A DNA stretch of 64,000 nt from Vampirovibrio chlorellavorus. GTDB taxonomy: Bacteria; Cyanobacteriota; Vampirovibrionia; Vampirovibrionales; Vampirovibrionaceae. A program made the translations under genes and the position numbers. Positions 1-7,871 of this stretch are shown in pieces. Position 1 is the first letter of the stretch, and each line of letters starts with the position of its first letter. Below the pieces are notes generated by a model. It was given only the letters and a program-made list of their open reading frames with translations, was not told where the DNA came from and made no database searches. The stretch spans positions 124,001-188,000 of the forward strand of contig LAPX01000007.1 in NCBI GenBank assembly GCA_001858525.1. The letters run 5' to 3'.

Positions 1-108
1 TTTGGTTTCGTTCACTTGCATTTTGCCGAATTGCGCATGGCAACTTTCCCAGAAAGCTTGTTTTTATTCATGTAGTAATTAGTAAGCATTCGGTAGGAAA
101 GGTTGCTC

Positions 109-333
109 ATGTCTCACAGACTTGGACAAAACCAAAACCCTTTCTTAAAAACGCAGGGGCCATTGCCCCCAGTCAGTCCCCGCGGAGTACACCGGCCCCT
201 ACCAGCCGCCAGTGGCCCTAATGGCCCTGACCAGTTTGGCCAATTTTTAGAAGGCTTACAAACACGCCCAGTAAATCTGGAACGCCCCAAGCCCAAAGAT
301 GGTAATGGCGCCCTGCTGGATTTATCGGCATAA
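109..333 (+). CDS. small hypothetical protein (74 aa)
   Basis: No family recognised. The ATG at 109 is preceded by AGGAAAGG (95-102) at good Shine-Dalgarno spacing, which makes it a better start than the in-frame TTG at 103. The product is rich in Pro, Gly and Asn, begins MSHRLGQNQNPF, and shows no signal peptide or membrane segment, so it is probably cytoplasmic and partly disordered. A strong intrinsic terminator lies 28 bases after the stop, making this a monocistronic unit separate from thiL. The good RBS and dedicated terminator argue for a real gene despite its size. Confidence 0.55.
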   Translation: MSHRLGQNQNPFLKTQGPLPPVSPRGVHRPLPAASGPNGPDQFGQFLEGLQTRPVNLERPKPKDGNGALLDLSA

Positions 334-360
334 GCCCGAACAACCGTGATAAGATTACTC

Positions 361-385
361 GAGAGGCTGATATAGCCTCTCTTTT
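361..385 (+). terminator. Rho-independent terminator
   Basis: GAGAGGCT (361-368), a 5-base loop and AGCCTCTC (374-381) form a perfect 8-bp stem followed by TTTT. It ends the transcript of the small ORF at 109-333 and insulates thiL. Confidence 0.8.
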
Positions 386-389
386 AACA

Positions 390-420
390 TTGCAGTTCCT
401 TTTGCAAAGCCCTTTATAAA
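390..420 (+). promoter_or_regulatory. possible thiL promoter
   Basis: TTGCAG (390-395) could be a -35 box, with TTTATA/TATAAA at 413-420 as the -10. No clear Shine-Dalgarno precedes the thiL ATG at 429, and transcription from this -10 would begin only a few bases before the ATG, so the message may be almost leaderless. This is inference from two weak boxes. Confidence 0.35.
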
Positions 421-428
421 GCCTCTCT

Positions 429-1412
429 ATGTCCAAAGAACTTGCCATTATCGATCTCATCGCCCAATTGTCCGGACAAACGGAAGCCTTGGCCGATGAC
501 GCCTACTGGGATGAGCCCGCCCGTCTGGTTTATACCACCGATATGCTGGTGGAAAACCGGCATTTCAGCCTGGACTACTTTAGCCCAAAGGATTTGGGTT
601 GGAAGGCAGCGGCGGTTAATATCAGCGATTTGGCTGGCATGGGCGCCCAACTCAAATGCATCCTGATCTCCCTGGGCTTGCCGGAACACCTGCCTTTGGC
701 CTTTGTTGGCGAGCTCTATCAGGGCTTCCAAAGCGCCTGCCAGCAATTCGGCGGTTTTATCGCGGGCGGGGATACCGTTGGCAGCCCCACCCTGACCCTC
801 AACGTCACCGCCATCGGCACCTGCCCTCCCGGAACCCATCCGGGTCGTCGGTTTGCGGCCCAGCCCGGTGACTGGGTGATTGCTACCGGCTTTCATGGCC
901 TCAGCAAAGTGGGACTGGAAGCCTTTACCCACCACTGGCCAGACTTTAACACCAGCAAGCAAGCCCACTTGCACCCGCTCCCTCAGATAAAAGCCGGTCA
1001 AGTGCTGGCCAGCAAATTTGAGCGCTATGCCCTGATGGACAGCAGCGATGGCTTGGCCGACGCCCTCATTAAAATCGGTCTCAGCAGCAAGAAACCTGTG
1101 GTGGTGGAACAGCGTAAATTGCACATTCACCCGGAAGTGAGTGCCTACGCACAGCAAAAAATCAGCCAGAACACGGCCTTGCATGCCGAGCAAGTGGCGC
1201 TGGATACCTTACTCTACGGCGGAGAAGACTTCCAGCTAGTGGCCGCAGTGCCGGAGGTGGACCCTGATATCCTGGCCCACTTCCACGTCATTGGCCGGGT
1301 CGCCTCAGACGACCTACCGCCGGGTGCTTACCTGAAAAATGAAACCTCGGGCCCCCTCACCCCCCTGCACCTCAATCAAACGTACAAGCATTTTCAGGGA
1401 GAATCCCCGTGA
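429..1412 (+). CDS. thiL: thiamine-monophosphate kinase
   Basis: ThiL phosphorylates thiamine monophosphate to thiamine diphosphate with ATP, the last step of cofactor biosynthesis, in the cytosol. The 327-residue length is normal for the family. Family signatures are visible in order: DDAYW near residue 24, TTDMLVENRHF near residue 37, the nucleotide/metal-binding stretch AAVNISDLAGMGA near residue 60, IAGGDT near residue 113, and a C-terminal YGGEDFQL. The PurM-like fold is known for the family. Its stop overlaps the ispD start by four bases, so the two genes are translationally coupled although their pathways are unrelated. Confidence 0.93.
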   Translation: MSKELAIIDLIAQLSGQTEALADDAYWDEPARLVYTTDMLVENRHFSLDYFSPKDLGWKAAAVNISDLAGMGAQLKCILISLGLPEHLPLAFVGELYQGFQSACQQFGGFIAGGDTVGSPTLTLNVTAIGTCPPGTHPGRRFAAQPGDWVIATGFHGLSKVGLEAFTHHWPDFNTSKQAHLHPLPQIKAGQVLASKFERYALMDSSDGLADALIKIGLSSKKPVVVEQRKLHIHPEVSAYAQQKISQNTALHAEQVALDTLLYGGEDFQLVAAVPEVDPDILAHFHVIGRVASDDLPPGAYLKNETSGPLTPLHLNQTYKHFQGESP

Positions 1413-2110
1413 GTGCAGCTGTATGCTGGGCCGTTATTCCCGCTGGGGGCACTGGCAGTCGATTTTCTCCCACACAGGACAAGTTATTAGCCTCCTTGGC
1501 CGGAAAACCCGTCTTATGCCACACAGTGGCAGCACTTTTATCGGTACCGGACATTGAAGGCATTGTCGTCACCGCCAGCGCTGAGCATTTAGAACCCTAT
1601 CGCCATCTGCTAGAGAAAGAATTTCCCGGCAAAAATCTGCGCTTTACGACTGGCGGAAGCTCCCGCCGGGCTTCAGTCTATCAAGGGCTACTGGCCTTAC
1701 CGGACAGCGTTACGATTGCCCTGATCCACGATGCGGCCCGTCCGCTCATCCACGCACAAACCATAGGGCGTTCTCTTGAGGCCGTCCGGCAAGGAGCCGT
1801 GGGCAGTGTGGTGGCTATCCCTGTGGTAGACACCCTCAAAACCGTGGATTCACAAAGCGAGACCCTGACCATTGCGCAAACCATAGACCGTAGTTGCTTC
1901 TGGCGGGCTCAAACCCCGCAGGTTTTTCAACTCAAAGCCCTGCGCCAAGCCCACGAACAGGTCCCTCAGAGTGAAGCCGTCACGGACGACGCTCAGCTAC
2001 TGGAACTGCTGCATCTCGGGCCAGTGCAAATTGTGCCCGGCGAGGCCAGCAACCTCAAAATCACCACCCCGGAAGATATGACCCTGGCGGAGTGGTATTT
2101 GCAACGTTGA
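1409..2110 (+). CDS. ispD: 2-C-methyl-D-erythritol 4-phosphate cytidylyltransferase
   Basis: IspD joins CTP and MEP to form CDP-methylerythritol, the third step of the MEP isoprenoid pathway. The N-terminal nucleotide-binding signature PAGGTGSRF is near residue 11, followed by a conserved lysine. HDAARPLI (about residue 105) and the C-terminal KITTPEDM are also typical. The length of 233 residues matches the family. The start is a GTG that shares GTGA with the thiL stop, preceded by AGGGAGAA (1396-1403). Two other MEP genes in the window, ispH and ispG, are far away, so the pathway is not clustered here. No ispF follows. Confidence 0.95.
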   Translation: MSAAVCWAVIPAGGTGSRFSPTQDKLLASLAGKPVLCHTVAALLSVPDIEGIVVTASAEHLEPYRHLLEKEFPGKNLRFTTGGSSRRASVYQGLLALPDSVTIALIHDAARPLIHAQTIGRSLEAVRQGAVGSVVAIPVVDTLKTVDSQSETLTIAQTIDRSCFWRAQTPQVFQLKALRQAHEQVPQSEAVTDDAQLLELLHLGPVQIVPGEASNLKITTPEDMTLAEWYLQR

Positions 2111-2143
2111 GCTTGCAACCCTCACTTAACGGGGCACTCTGAT

Positions 2144-2172
2144 TTCTTTAGCCGCAAAATAAGCGCTATAAT
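2144..2172 (+). promoter_or_regulatory. ruvA promoter (-10 TATAAT)
   Basis: A consensus TATAAT lies at 2167-2172, about 31 bases before the ruvA ATG. The -35 region near 2144-2149 is poor (TTCTTT). This suggests that ruvA has its own promoter rather than depending only on thiL-ispD read-through. Confidence 0.55.
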
Positions 2173-2202
2173 GGGCAACATCTGTTGAACAGGAAGCACC
2201 GT

Positions 2203-2832
2203 ATGCTGTCGTATCTCAAGGGTGAATTGGTTGGCAAAGCGTTTGAATCCCCCCGGGGCGCTTATTTTCTGGTTGATATGCACGGCATGGGCTTTGAAGT
2301 GCTGACCAGTCAGCGGTCTGTGGATAGCAGCCCACCCGTTGGGGAGACGGTTCAGCTGTTTACCACCCTCGTGGTTCGAGAAGACGCCCTGTTTCTGGTT
2401 GGTTTCAACAGCAAGGAAGAGCGTGATCTCTTCAACATTCTGCAAAGTGCCTCTGGCATTGGCACCAAAGTGGCGCTCTCTTTATTGTCGGCCTTATCGG
2501 TTTCCGAAATCGCCCAAGCGGTGGTGTCCAACAACTTCAACCTCCTGACCAAAGCCAAAGGGGTAGGGAATAAGCTGGCCCAAAAAATGACGCTGGAACT
2601 AAAAGAAAAAATGATGAACTGGCGAACGGTGGACTTTGCCAACCAGCTGAGCGCCGAGAGTTTCCAAGGCGCTTCTGAGGCCTTTGTGGAGGCCGAATCG
2701 GTACTGCTGTCACTGGGGTATCAGCCAGAGGAAATCCAGCGCAGCTTTAAGGCCATTGCCGCCGAGTCGTCACCAGACTCCTCGGAGCTGATTCTGCGAG
2801 AATCATTGCGCTGGCTAGCCCATTCCGTCTAA
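2203..2832 (+). CDS. ruvA: Holliday junction branch migration protein RuvA
   Basis: RuvA forms a tetramer that binds Holliday junctions and loads the RuvB motor during recombinational repair. The ATG at 2203 follows AGGAAG (2191-2196) and gives a 209-residue protein, normal for RuvA. It begins MLSYLKGELVGK, the typical OB-fold start. Helix-hairpin-helix signatures follow (SASGIGTKVALSLLSALS at roughly residues 78-95, then KGVGNKLAQKM). A C-terminal domain III carries ALLSLGY-like residues that contact RuvB. No ruvB or ruvC is adjacent. An upstream TTG in the same frame would add six residues and lacks support. Confidence 0.94.
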   Translation: MLSYLKGELVGKAFESPRGAYFLVDMHGMGFEVLTSQRSVDSSPPVGETVQLFTTLVVREDALFLVGFNSKEERDLFNILQSASGIGTKVALSLLSALSVSEIAQAVVSNNFNLLTKAKGVGNKLAQKMTLELKEKMMNWRTVDFANQLSAESFQGASEAFVEAESVLLSLGYQPEEIQRSFKAIAAESSPDSSELILRESLRWLAHSV

Positions 2833-2909
2833 ACAAGCAGAGCCAATGGATCGAGACTTTCAAAACGAAGCCTCACGCAAGCATCCAAGCATTTCAGAAG
2901 CACTGAACA

Positions 2910-3142
2910 AAGGCAAAAGAAAACCCTGCTCGTGGGTCAAGCAGGGTAGGAGATGATGAATTCTGAACCAGAGCCTTCAGCATCTCCGGCAGAGAGAAAA
3001 GAGACAGCAGTGTAAAGTCTGTGGTGGGGGGGCCCCGATGTGCTTGTATTAAAACAAGCAGGGCAGCGACTGGTTCTAGGAACTTCCTCCCAAATTCAGG
3101 CCTCAGTCTGAGAGAAAAGTCTCTCCTACCGCCGTAAAGCCT
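2910..3142 (-). ncRNA. candidate 6S-like structured RNA
   Basis: The 425-base gap after ruvA holds no convincing gene, but the minus strand shows nested long-range pairing: closing stem 3130-3122 with 2953-2945 (9 bp, perfect), then 3098-3093 with 2962-2957 (6 bp), then 3076-3070 with 2971-2965 (7 bp), plus a local hairpin TGCTTGT/ACAAGCA. The closing stem spans 186 nt. Just beyond it, ACCCTGCT/AGCAGGGT (2923-2930, 2940-2947) forms an 8-bp hairpin followed by a T-rich tract on this strand, i.e. a terminator. A possible promoter (TTGAGT with TATCAG at 17-base spacing) would start the RNA near 3142. A long rod with internal bulges and this size matches 6S RNA, which binds RNA polymerase. RNase P, tmRNA and SRP signatures were not seen. 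Confidence 0.5.
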
Positions 3143-3258
3143 CTGATAGCAGGCAATAGAAAGCGACTCAACAAATTCTCGAAAAATTTTGGCCTTCAAC
3201 CCTAAACTTTTGAAACAATCGGTCGATAAACAGCTTATAGAAAAATGAGCTTGAGCCT

Positions 3259-3813
3259 ATGACCGCCAATCACGCCCGTATCATCCAAAGCCCGGCAGCG
3301 ATTACACCGATCAGCCCGGAGCTTTCCTCGCAACAGCCACAAGCGGTAACCGATGAGCAGGAAACCTCTTTACCCCCTGCTTCCCCTGATGCAGCCGCCT
3401 CTCAAACGTTCAGATCGGATGCTGAAATGGTTCCACTGGCCAAATATCAAGCCGTGGCCACAGAACTGGCCCGTTACAAGGCCCATTTCGGCGAACTCCC
3501 TCCACCGGAAACCATAACCACAGAGAGCCTCCCTACTTCAGAGCCTCCCCAAGCCATTGAGGCGATTGACACTTCGACAGGTAATCCGGCTGAAGCCTAT
3601 CTCCCGTCGGTGGTGTCCCCACCGGAGGCCAGTGTTAATCTGGAACAAAGCCGCGAGGAGACTGAGCAGTTGCTGAACATCCTGTCTGTCAATGACCGGG
3701 ATTTGGCCCATGAGGCGAACGACTTGAAGGAAATACTCAACATTTCGCCGAATTCTCCTACTACGCCTTTAAAACATTTTGGCTTTCAACGCAGCAAATC
3801 GGCCAATCAATAA
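3259..3813 (+). CDS. hypothetical acidic, Pro/Ser-rich protein
   Basis: No family recognised. The 184-residue product is rich in Pro, Ser, Glu, Thr and Ala through residues 1-125, so it is probably disordered. A short charged segment near residues 130-165 (ETEQLLNILSVNDRDL, then ANDLKEILNI) could form a helix or coiled coil. There is no signal peptide. The ATG lacks a strong ribosome binding site. A terminator 30 bases downstream and the absence of a competing gene support expression. Function unknown. Confidence 0.5.
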   Translation: MTANHARIIQSPAAITPISPELSSQQPQAVTDEQETSLPPASPDAAASQTFRSDAEMVPLAKYQAVATELARYKAHFGELPPPETITTESLPTSEPPQAIEAIDTSTGNPAEAYLPSVVSPPEASVNLEQSREETEQLLNILSVNDRDLAHEANDLKEILNISPNSPTTPLKHFGFQRSKSANQ

Positions 3814-3841
3814 CCCCGTTCTATAATAACCATCGCAACAA

Positions 3842-3877
3842 AAACCCGAACCACAAAAGGGCTCGGGTTTTTTTAAT
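3842..3877 (+). terminator. Rho-independent terminator, possibly bidirectional
   Basis: AAACCCGA (3842-3849) pairs with TCGGGTTT (3863-3870), followed by a T run. It lies between the convergent 3259-3813 gene and rpmA and can serve the former; on the minus strand the stem is followed by TTTTGTTGCG and may also end the rplU-rpmA message. Confidence 0.75.
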
Positions 3878-3892
3878 GGTTTTGAAAATCGA

Positions 3893-4153
3893 TTAAGAAA
3901 GCACCGGAATGATGCTAACCTTTTGGGAAGTCTTGCGGTGACGCTCAAATTTAACCGCGCCAGCAACCAGGGCGAACAGGGTGTCATCCCCGCCACGGCC
4001 TACGTTGGTACCGGGGTGGAACTTGGTGCCACGCTGGCGAACCAGAATTTCGCCGGCATTGACCGCTTGACCACCAAAACGCTTAACGCCAAGCCGTTTA
4101 GACTCGCTATCGCGTCCGTTCTTTGTCGATCCTACACCTTTTTTTGATGCCAT
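3893..4153 (-). CDS. rpmA: 50S ribosomal protein L27
   Basis: L27 sits near the peptidyl transferase centre of the large subunit. The 86-residue protein begins [19 protein letters not shown] and carries the diagnostic [19 protein letters not shown] followed by [15 protein letters not shown]. The N-terminus is of the short type without the cleaved leader found in Firmicutes. It lies 64 bases downstream of rplU, the usual L21-L27 pair. An obg GTPase gene, often next in line, is absent; a terminator follows. Confidence 0.97.
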   Translation of the reverse strand: MASKKGVGSTKNGRDSESKRLGVKRFGGQAVNAGEILVRQRGTKFHPGTNVGRGGDDTLFALVAGAVKFERHRKTSQKVSIIPVLS

Positions 4154-4217
4154 TGCTTGTTTTCTCCAGATTTAAACTTGCTGCGACAAATACCTGCCAG
4201 TAGGCAGGCGGTCTGAG

Positions 4218-4535
4218 TTACTTCGGCAGATTCAACCCTTCGATCTGAATTTGGGTATAGTTCTGACGATGGCCATTTTTGCGGCGGTAACCTTTTTTGC
4301 AGCGCATTTTGTAAACCAACACTTTGGGGCCACGGAAGTGACGAAGCACTTTGGCCTTTACAGTGGCGCCGCTCACATAGGGAGCGCCCACCAAGGATTT
4401 TTCGCCGTCAACGACCATTAAAACGTTGCCGATTTCAAAAGTCTCATCCACATCTTTGGGCAATAAGTCCACATCGATGTAACGACCTTCTTGAACCTGA
4501 TATTGTTTTCCGTTCAAATCCACAATAGCTAACAT
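4218..4535 (-). CDS. rplU: 50S ribosomal protein L21
   Basis: L21 is a large-subunit protein that binds 23S rRNA. It has 105 residues, usual for the family, starting MLAIVDLNGKQYQVQEG with the conserved GKQY, and ending with the basic loop YKMRCKKGYRRKNGHRQ followed by QIEGL. It is the first gene of the rplU-rpmA pair and has its own near-consensus promoter (see 4619-4647) about 80 bases upstream, giving a leader that could hold an L21-type regulatory structure, though no clear fold was identified. Confidence 0.97.
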   Translation of the reverse strand: MLAIVDLNGKQYQVQEGRYIDVDLLPKDVDETFEIGNVLMVVDGEKSLVGAPYVSGATVKAKVLRHFRGPKVLVYKMRCKKGYRRKNGHRQNYTQIQIEGLNLPK

Positions 4536-4618
4536 GTGTTTAATACCTTTGTTGAGGGGAATCTAACCGTACAATTGCGGGACACAGATCTCGATGGTGA
4601 CGGCTGAAGTGAGGAATC

Positions 4619-4647
4619 AATATACCAACACCAAAAAACCGTGTCAA
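4619..4647 (-). promoter_or_regulatory. near-consensus sigma-70 promoter for rplU-rpmA
   Basis: On the minus strand TTGACA (4647-4642), a 17-base spacer and TATATT (4624-4619) form an almost perfect housekeeping promoter. It lies between the rpsA stop and rplU, so the L21-L27 genes can be transcribed independently of ispH-rpsA. Confidence 0.8.
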
Positions 4648-4686
4648 ATGAGTGAGAGTTTTAGAGCCAGAGGCCCAAGGCCTACC

Positions 4687-5766
4687 CTATTGGGCAGGAC
4701 CTTGGAACTCCAAAGTGATTTTGCGCTCACCGGCAAAGATGGAAACGATGCGGAAGCTGTAGCTTTCGGTCAGGAAGTACTGACGTCCGCTGTTGTCGTA
4801 GGCGCAGTAAGCTTCCACGCCGGGTGCCAATTCAGCCAGCACACCAGAGTTGAGCAACTTGGAAATGCGACCATTCAGCACTTCGCCTACTTTGAACTGC
4901 TCGTTCACGGATACCCAAGGATCCGGCTGCAAGCGTTTCAAGCTGAGGCTGATGCGCTGCAGATCGCGATCGACAGTCAACACACGCACCGTGAGGCGTT
5001 CGCCCAGGGTCAGCACTTCGGAAGGGTGCTGAATCCGGCGCCAGGTAATTTCAGACAAGGGCAGCAAGCCATCGATGCCATTGATATCGACGAAAACCCC
5101 GAAATCAGTGATCTTCACGATTTCGCCTTCCACGATGTCGGCTTCGTTCAGCTTGCCAATGGTTTCGGCGCGCATTTTGGCTTTTTGCTCGAACACGGCT
5201 TCCCGGTGGCTGAGGATGAGCTTGTTTTTGTGCTTGTCCACTTCCAGAATTTTGGCGGGCAGTACATCACCGACCAAATCGTGCAGGGTTTTAGCCACAC
5301 GCAACTGGCTGGCAGGGATAAAGCCTTTGAAGCCCAGAATGTTGACGATAACGCCACCTTTGGTGGTGCCGCTGACGGTGGTTTCCACGATTTCACGGGA
5401 ATCACGCAGCTCCATCAGACGATCCCAGTTTTTCCACATGGCCACCCGACGAACTGACAGGGTGTAGTGGGCACGGGTCTCATCGGCGCCATCATGCTGA
5501 CTGAGCAGGAACAACTCCAGTACTTGACCGGACTTGTACTGAGCTCTCAGGTCATCCAGGCTGTAGCAACCGGGAACTTCCTTCATGGGAACGACACCTT
5601 CGGATTTACCGCCGATATCCACCGTCATGCCATCTTTTTCCAGTTTCAAAACCTCGCCCACCACAATGGTGCCGGGCTTTAAAGCGGTTTCAAAACTTTT
5701 TTCAAGCAAGTCGGCAAAGCTTTGGCGCATTTCTTCCGACGTTTCTAATAATGTGGTCATTCCCAT
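4687..5766 (-). CDS. rpsA: 30S ribosomal protein S1-like, four S1 repeats
   Basis: S1-domain protein of 359 residues, probably the ribosomal S1 that unwinds and recruits mRNA. Repeat 1 starts around PGTIVVGEVLKLEKDG (residue 32), repeat 2 around VSGTTKGGVIVNILGF, repeat 3 is the best conserved (VEGEIVKITDFGVFVDI, then IDGLLPLSEI) and repeat 4 is divergent (VGEVLNGRISKLLNSG). This short S1 form resembles cyanobacterial S1. The ATG at 5766 is preceded by AAGGA at about 11 bases. ispH lies 46 bases upstream on the same strand, a linkage also known from Clostridia, where IspH and S1 can be fused. A paralogue is at 31334-32443. Confidence 0.88.
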   Translation of the reverse strand: MGMTTLLETSEEMRQSFADLLEKSFETALKPGTIVVGEVLKLEKDGMTVDIGGKSEGVVPMKEVPGCYSLDDLRAQYKSGQVLELFLLSQHDGADETRAHYTLSVRRVAMWKNWDRLMELRDSREIVETTVSGTTKGGVIVNILGFKGFIPASQLRVAKTLHDLVGDVLPAKILEVDKHKNKLILSHREAVFEQKAKMRAETIGKLNEADIVEGEIVKITDFGVFVDINGIDGLLPLSEITWRRIQHPSEVLTLGERLTVRVLTVDRDLQRISLSLKRLQPDPWVSVNEQFKVGEVLNGRISKLLNSGVLAELAPGVEAYCAYDNSGRQYFLTESYSFRIVSIFAGERKITLEFQGPAQ

Positions 5767-5812
5767 TAATCAAAATTCCTTTTTGATTGCTAACTGTAAC
5801 GTTGATAGGAGT

Positions 5813-6712
5813 TTAAAGCGTTTGCAGGTACTCCAGAACCTCTTGAATCAACCAATCCGGGGTTGAGGCCCCAGCGGTGACGCCGATGATGCTGGCCTTT
5901 TCCAAAGCTTCACACCCTTCGAGTTCTTTGTAAGTCTCAATATGAATGGTTTCCGTGCCTTCAGTGCGGCAAATTTCGGCCAAATGGGTTGTGTTGGCAC
6001 TATTTTTGCCACCAATAACCACCATGAACTCCACTTTACTGGTCAACTCCAGTGCGGAATTCTGCCGAAAATAAGTAGCCGGGCAAATGGTGTTGAATAC
6101 CTTCAGTTCTTTAGCCACCTTGGACAGCTCTTTGACCATCTCAAAGAAATTCTCTTCCATCTGGGTGGTTTGAGACACCACACCAATGCGGCGACGGGGC
6201 ACGTCCTTCAGCTTCTCGGAGATTTCATCCACCTTGTTGATGGCTACAATCTTGGCCCCAGGCACTCGCTGAGAGTAAGCCTTGATACCGATAATCTCCG
6301 GGTGTTCTTCTTTACCCACGATCACCACGGTATACCCTTCTTCAGCCAGTTGAATGGCCTTGTTCTGCACCAGGCGAACATCAGGACAGGTGGCGTCAGA
6401 GACTTCCACACCCTTTTCCAATGCCTGATCCACCATCTCCGGTGGAGCACCGTGGGTACGAATAACGCAAACACTTCCCGGTGGGACTTCATCCAGAGAA
6501 GAAACTGTTTTAATATGCTTGGCATCGAGGTGATCGATGACCTGTTGATTGTGAATCAGCTGCCCCAAGACATAAACGGGCTTATCACTGCTTTCCCCAA
6601 CAGCCAGTGTTTTATCCACGGCTTTTTGAACCCCGTGGCAAAAACCGGAATGTTCTGCCACCAGTATGGTTTTGGGCTTTTTGGACTCGGTTACAGAGTG
6701 GGTGAGTTCCAA
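5813..6712 (-). CDS. ispH: 4-hydroxy-3-methylbut-2-enyl diphosphate reductase
   Basis: IspH (LytB) is the 4Fe-4S enzyme that converts HMBPP to IPP and DMAPP, the last step of the MEP pathway. Three cluster cysteines are visible: SGFCHGV near the N-terminus, DATCPDV, and NTICPATYFRQ. The conserved ITAGAS-like motif appears as VTAGASTPDWLIQ near the C-terminus. The open frame reaches an ATG at 6775, but that start has no ribosome binding site and adds a tail not usual for the family. The TTG at 6712 (with AAAGG 12 bases upstream) gives about 299 residues and is preferred; the 6775 start cannot be excluded. It probably forms an operon with rpsA. Confidence 0.92.
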   Translation of the reverse strand: MELTHSVTESKKPKTILVAEHSGFCHGVQKAVDKTLAVGESSDKPVYVLGQLIHNQQVIDHLDAKHIKTVSSLDEVPPGSVCVIRTHGAPPEMVDQALEKGVEVSDATCPDVRLVQNKAIQLAEEGYTVVIVGKEEHPEIIGIKAYSQRVPGAKIVAINKVDEISEKLKDVPRRRIGVVSQTTQMEENFFEMVKELSKVAKELKVFNTICPATYFRQNSALELTSKVEFMVVIGGKNSANTTHLAEICRTEGTETIHIETYKELEGCEALEKASIIGVTAGASTPDWLIQEVLEYLQTL

Positions 6713-6871
6713 GCGGACTACAAACCTTTCGTTTAAGATCCCTGTCGATACCAAGCACCTGAACGATGCGGTCATTTAGAATAACAGGGTACACCGTTTC
6801 GTTCCTTAATTTGTATTACAATCCGCCCGAAAAAATCAACCATCTTTAGGAAAGGGACACAAGTCTTCCGA

Positions 6872-6880
6872 TGCTATAAT
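6872..6880 (+). promoter_or_regulatory. extended -10 promoter of the sigma factor gene
   Basis: TGCTATAAT (6872-6880) is an extended -10 element. It overlaps the first in-frame ATG (6879) of the sigma factor reading frame, so that ATG would lie upstream of the transcription start, and the true start must be downstream. No good -35 is seen, as is common with extended -10 promoters. Confidence 0.6.
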
Positions 6881-6998
6881 GCAGAAAGCATCTTTTATTT
6901 CGCCCCCTGCCCCATATTGGAATGAGTGTTTGACCAATTTCGCCAGGAGAGCCGCGAATTTTATCCACAGCTTGAGTGAGTTAGAGGACGGTGACTTC

Positions 6999-7817
6999 GT
7001 GAGCGGTACGCCAACCAGAGCATCTTCGGAAGATATATTTTCCAGCGATCTGGAAGACTTGCTCCACAGCTATCTGACCTGTGATTTGGACGCCCAAAGC
7101 AAAGACAAATTACGCGACCAGATTGTGGCCCGGGTCATGCCCTATGTGAAAAAAATCGCCCACGGACTGGCCCGTCGAAGCTCGGACCCGGTGGAAGACC
7201 TGATTCAGGTGGGCAATATTGGCCTGCTCAAAGCCATTGATAAATTCAACCCCTTGGTGGGCAGCAGCTTTAAAACCTATGCCACCTACTTTATCACCGG
7301 AGAGATTCGGCACTACCTGCGGGACAAAACGGCCATGATCAAGGCCCCTCGGCAGATGTACGAGCTGTACTACCGCATCAATCAAATTGTGCATAAACTG
7401 ACTGAACATCTGGGTCGCACCCCCACCGACCTGGAAATTGCCGAAGAACTGCAATGTCCGGTCACCAAGATCACCCAGGCTCAGGACATAGAGCGCCGCC
7501 GCCTGCCCGTTTCACTGGATCAGTACTTGGTCAACGACAACGGTGGCAACGAAACCATGTACGTGGAGCGGCTGGTAGACCATACCCAGACCGAATTCAG
7601 GGAAACCCATGAAAACCGACTGGTCATTGAGCGGGCCATGACCGGCCTGAAGCCCGATCTTCGTGATGTTATTACCATGACCTACTACGAAGACCTCAGC
7701 CAAACGGAAATCGCCGAGCGTTTGGGCATCTCTCAGATGCAAGTGAGCCGTCGGTTGCGTAAAGCGCTGGATTTATTGTCCCAAACGCTAAAAGCGGACC
7801 AGGGCGCCTCTCGATAA
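6999..7817 (+). CDS. RNA polymerase sigma factor, SigF/SigB-like (group 3)
   Basis: Alternative sigma-70 family factor directing RNA polymerase to a regulon, perhaps motility or stress. Region 2 is visible as DLIQVGNIGLLKAIDKFNP and FKTYATYFITGEIRHYLRD; region 3 as LGRTPTDLEIAEEL; region 4 as LSQTEIAERLGISQMQVSRRL near the C-terminus. Region 1 is absent. The GTG at 6999 has TAGAGGA ten bases upstream and gives 272 residues, the usual size; an earlier ATG at 6879 lies inside the promoter -10. In cyanobacteria SigF controls pilus genes, and a prepilin peptidase gene follows after 54 bases, which is suggestive but not proof. Confidence 0.87.
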   Translation: MSGTPTRASSEDIFSSDLEDLLHSYLTCDLDAQSKDKLRDQIVARVMPYVKKIAHGLARRSSDPVEDLIQVGNIGLLKAIDKFNPLVGSSFKTYATYFITGEIRHYLRDKTAMIKAPRQMYELYYRINQIVHKLTEHLGRTPTDLEIAEELQCPVTKITQAQDIERRRLPVSLDQYLVNDNGGNETMYVERLVDHTQTEFRETHENRLVIERAMTGLKPDLRDVITMTYYEDLSQTEIAERLGISQMQVSRRLRKALDLLSQTLKADQGASR

Positions 7818-7871
7818 AAATTTCTCCGCCACTAAAACCCTTCGTGTGAGCTGAATAGAAAGAAAAACCCC

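Noticed and set aside
2894-3199. 101-codon minus-strand frame in the ruvA downstream gap
   Set aside because: It coincides with the stem-forming region and ends beyond the terminator; nested pairing explains the sequence better than a protein.
4594-5457. 287-codon plus-strand frame
   Set aside because: Antisense to the S1 gene, whose four repeats are unmistakable; His/Phe/Gln-rich shadow composition.
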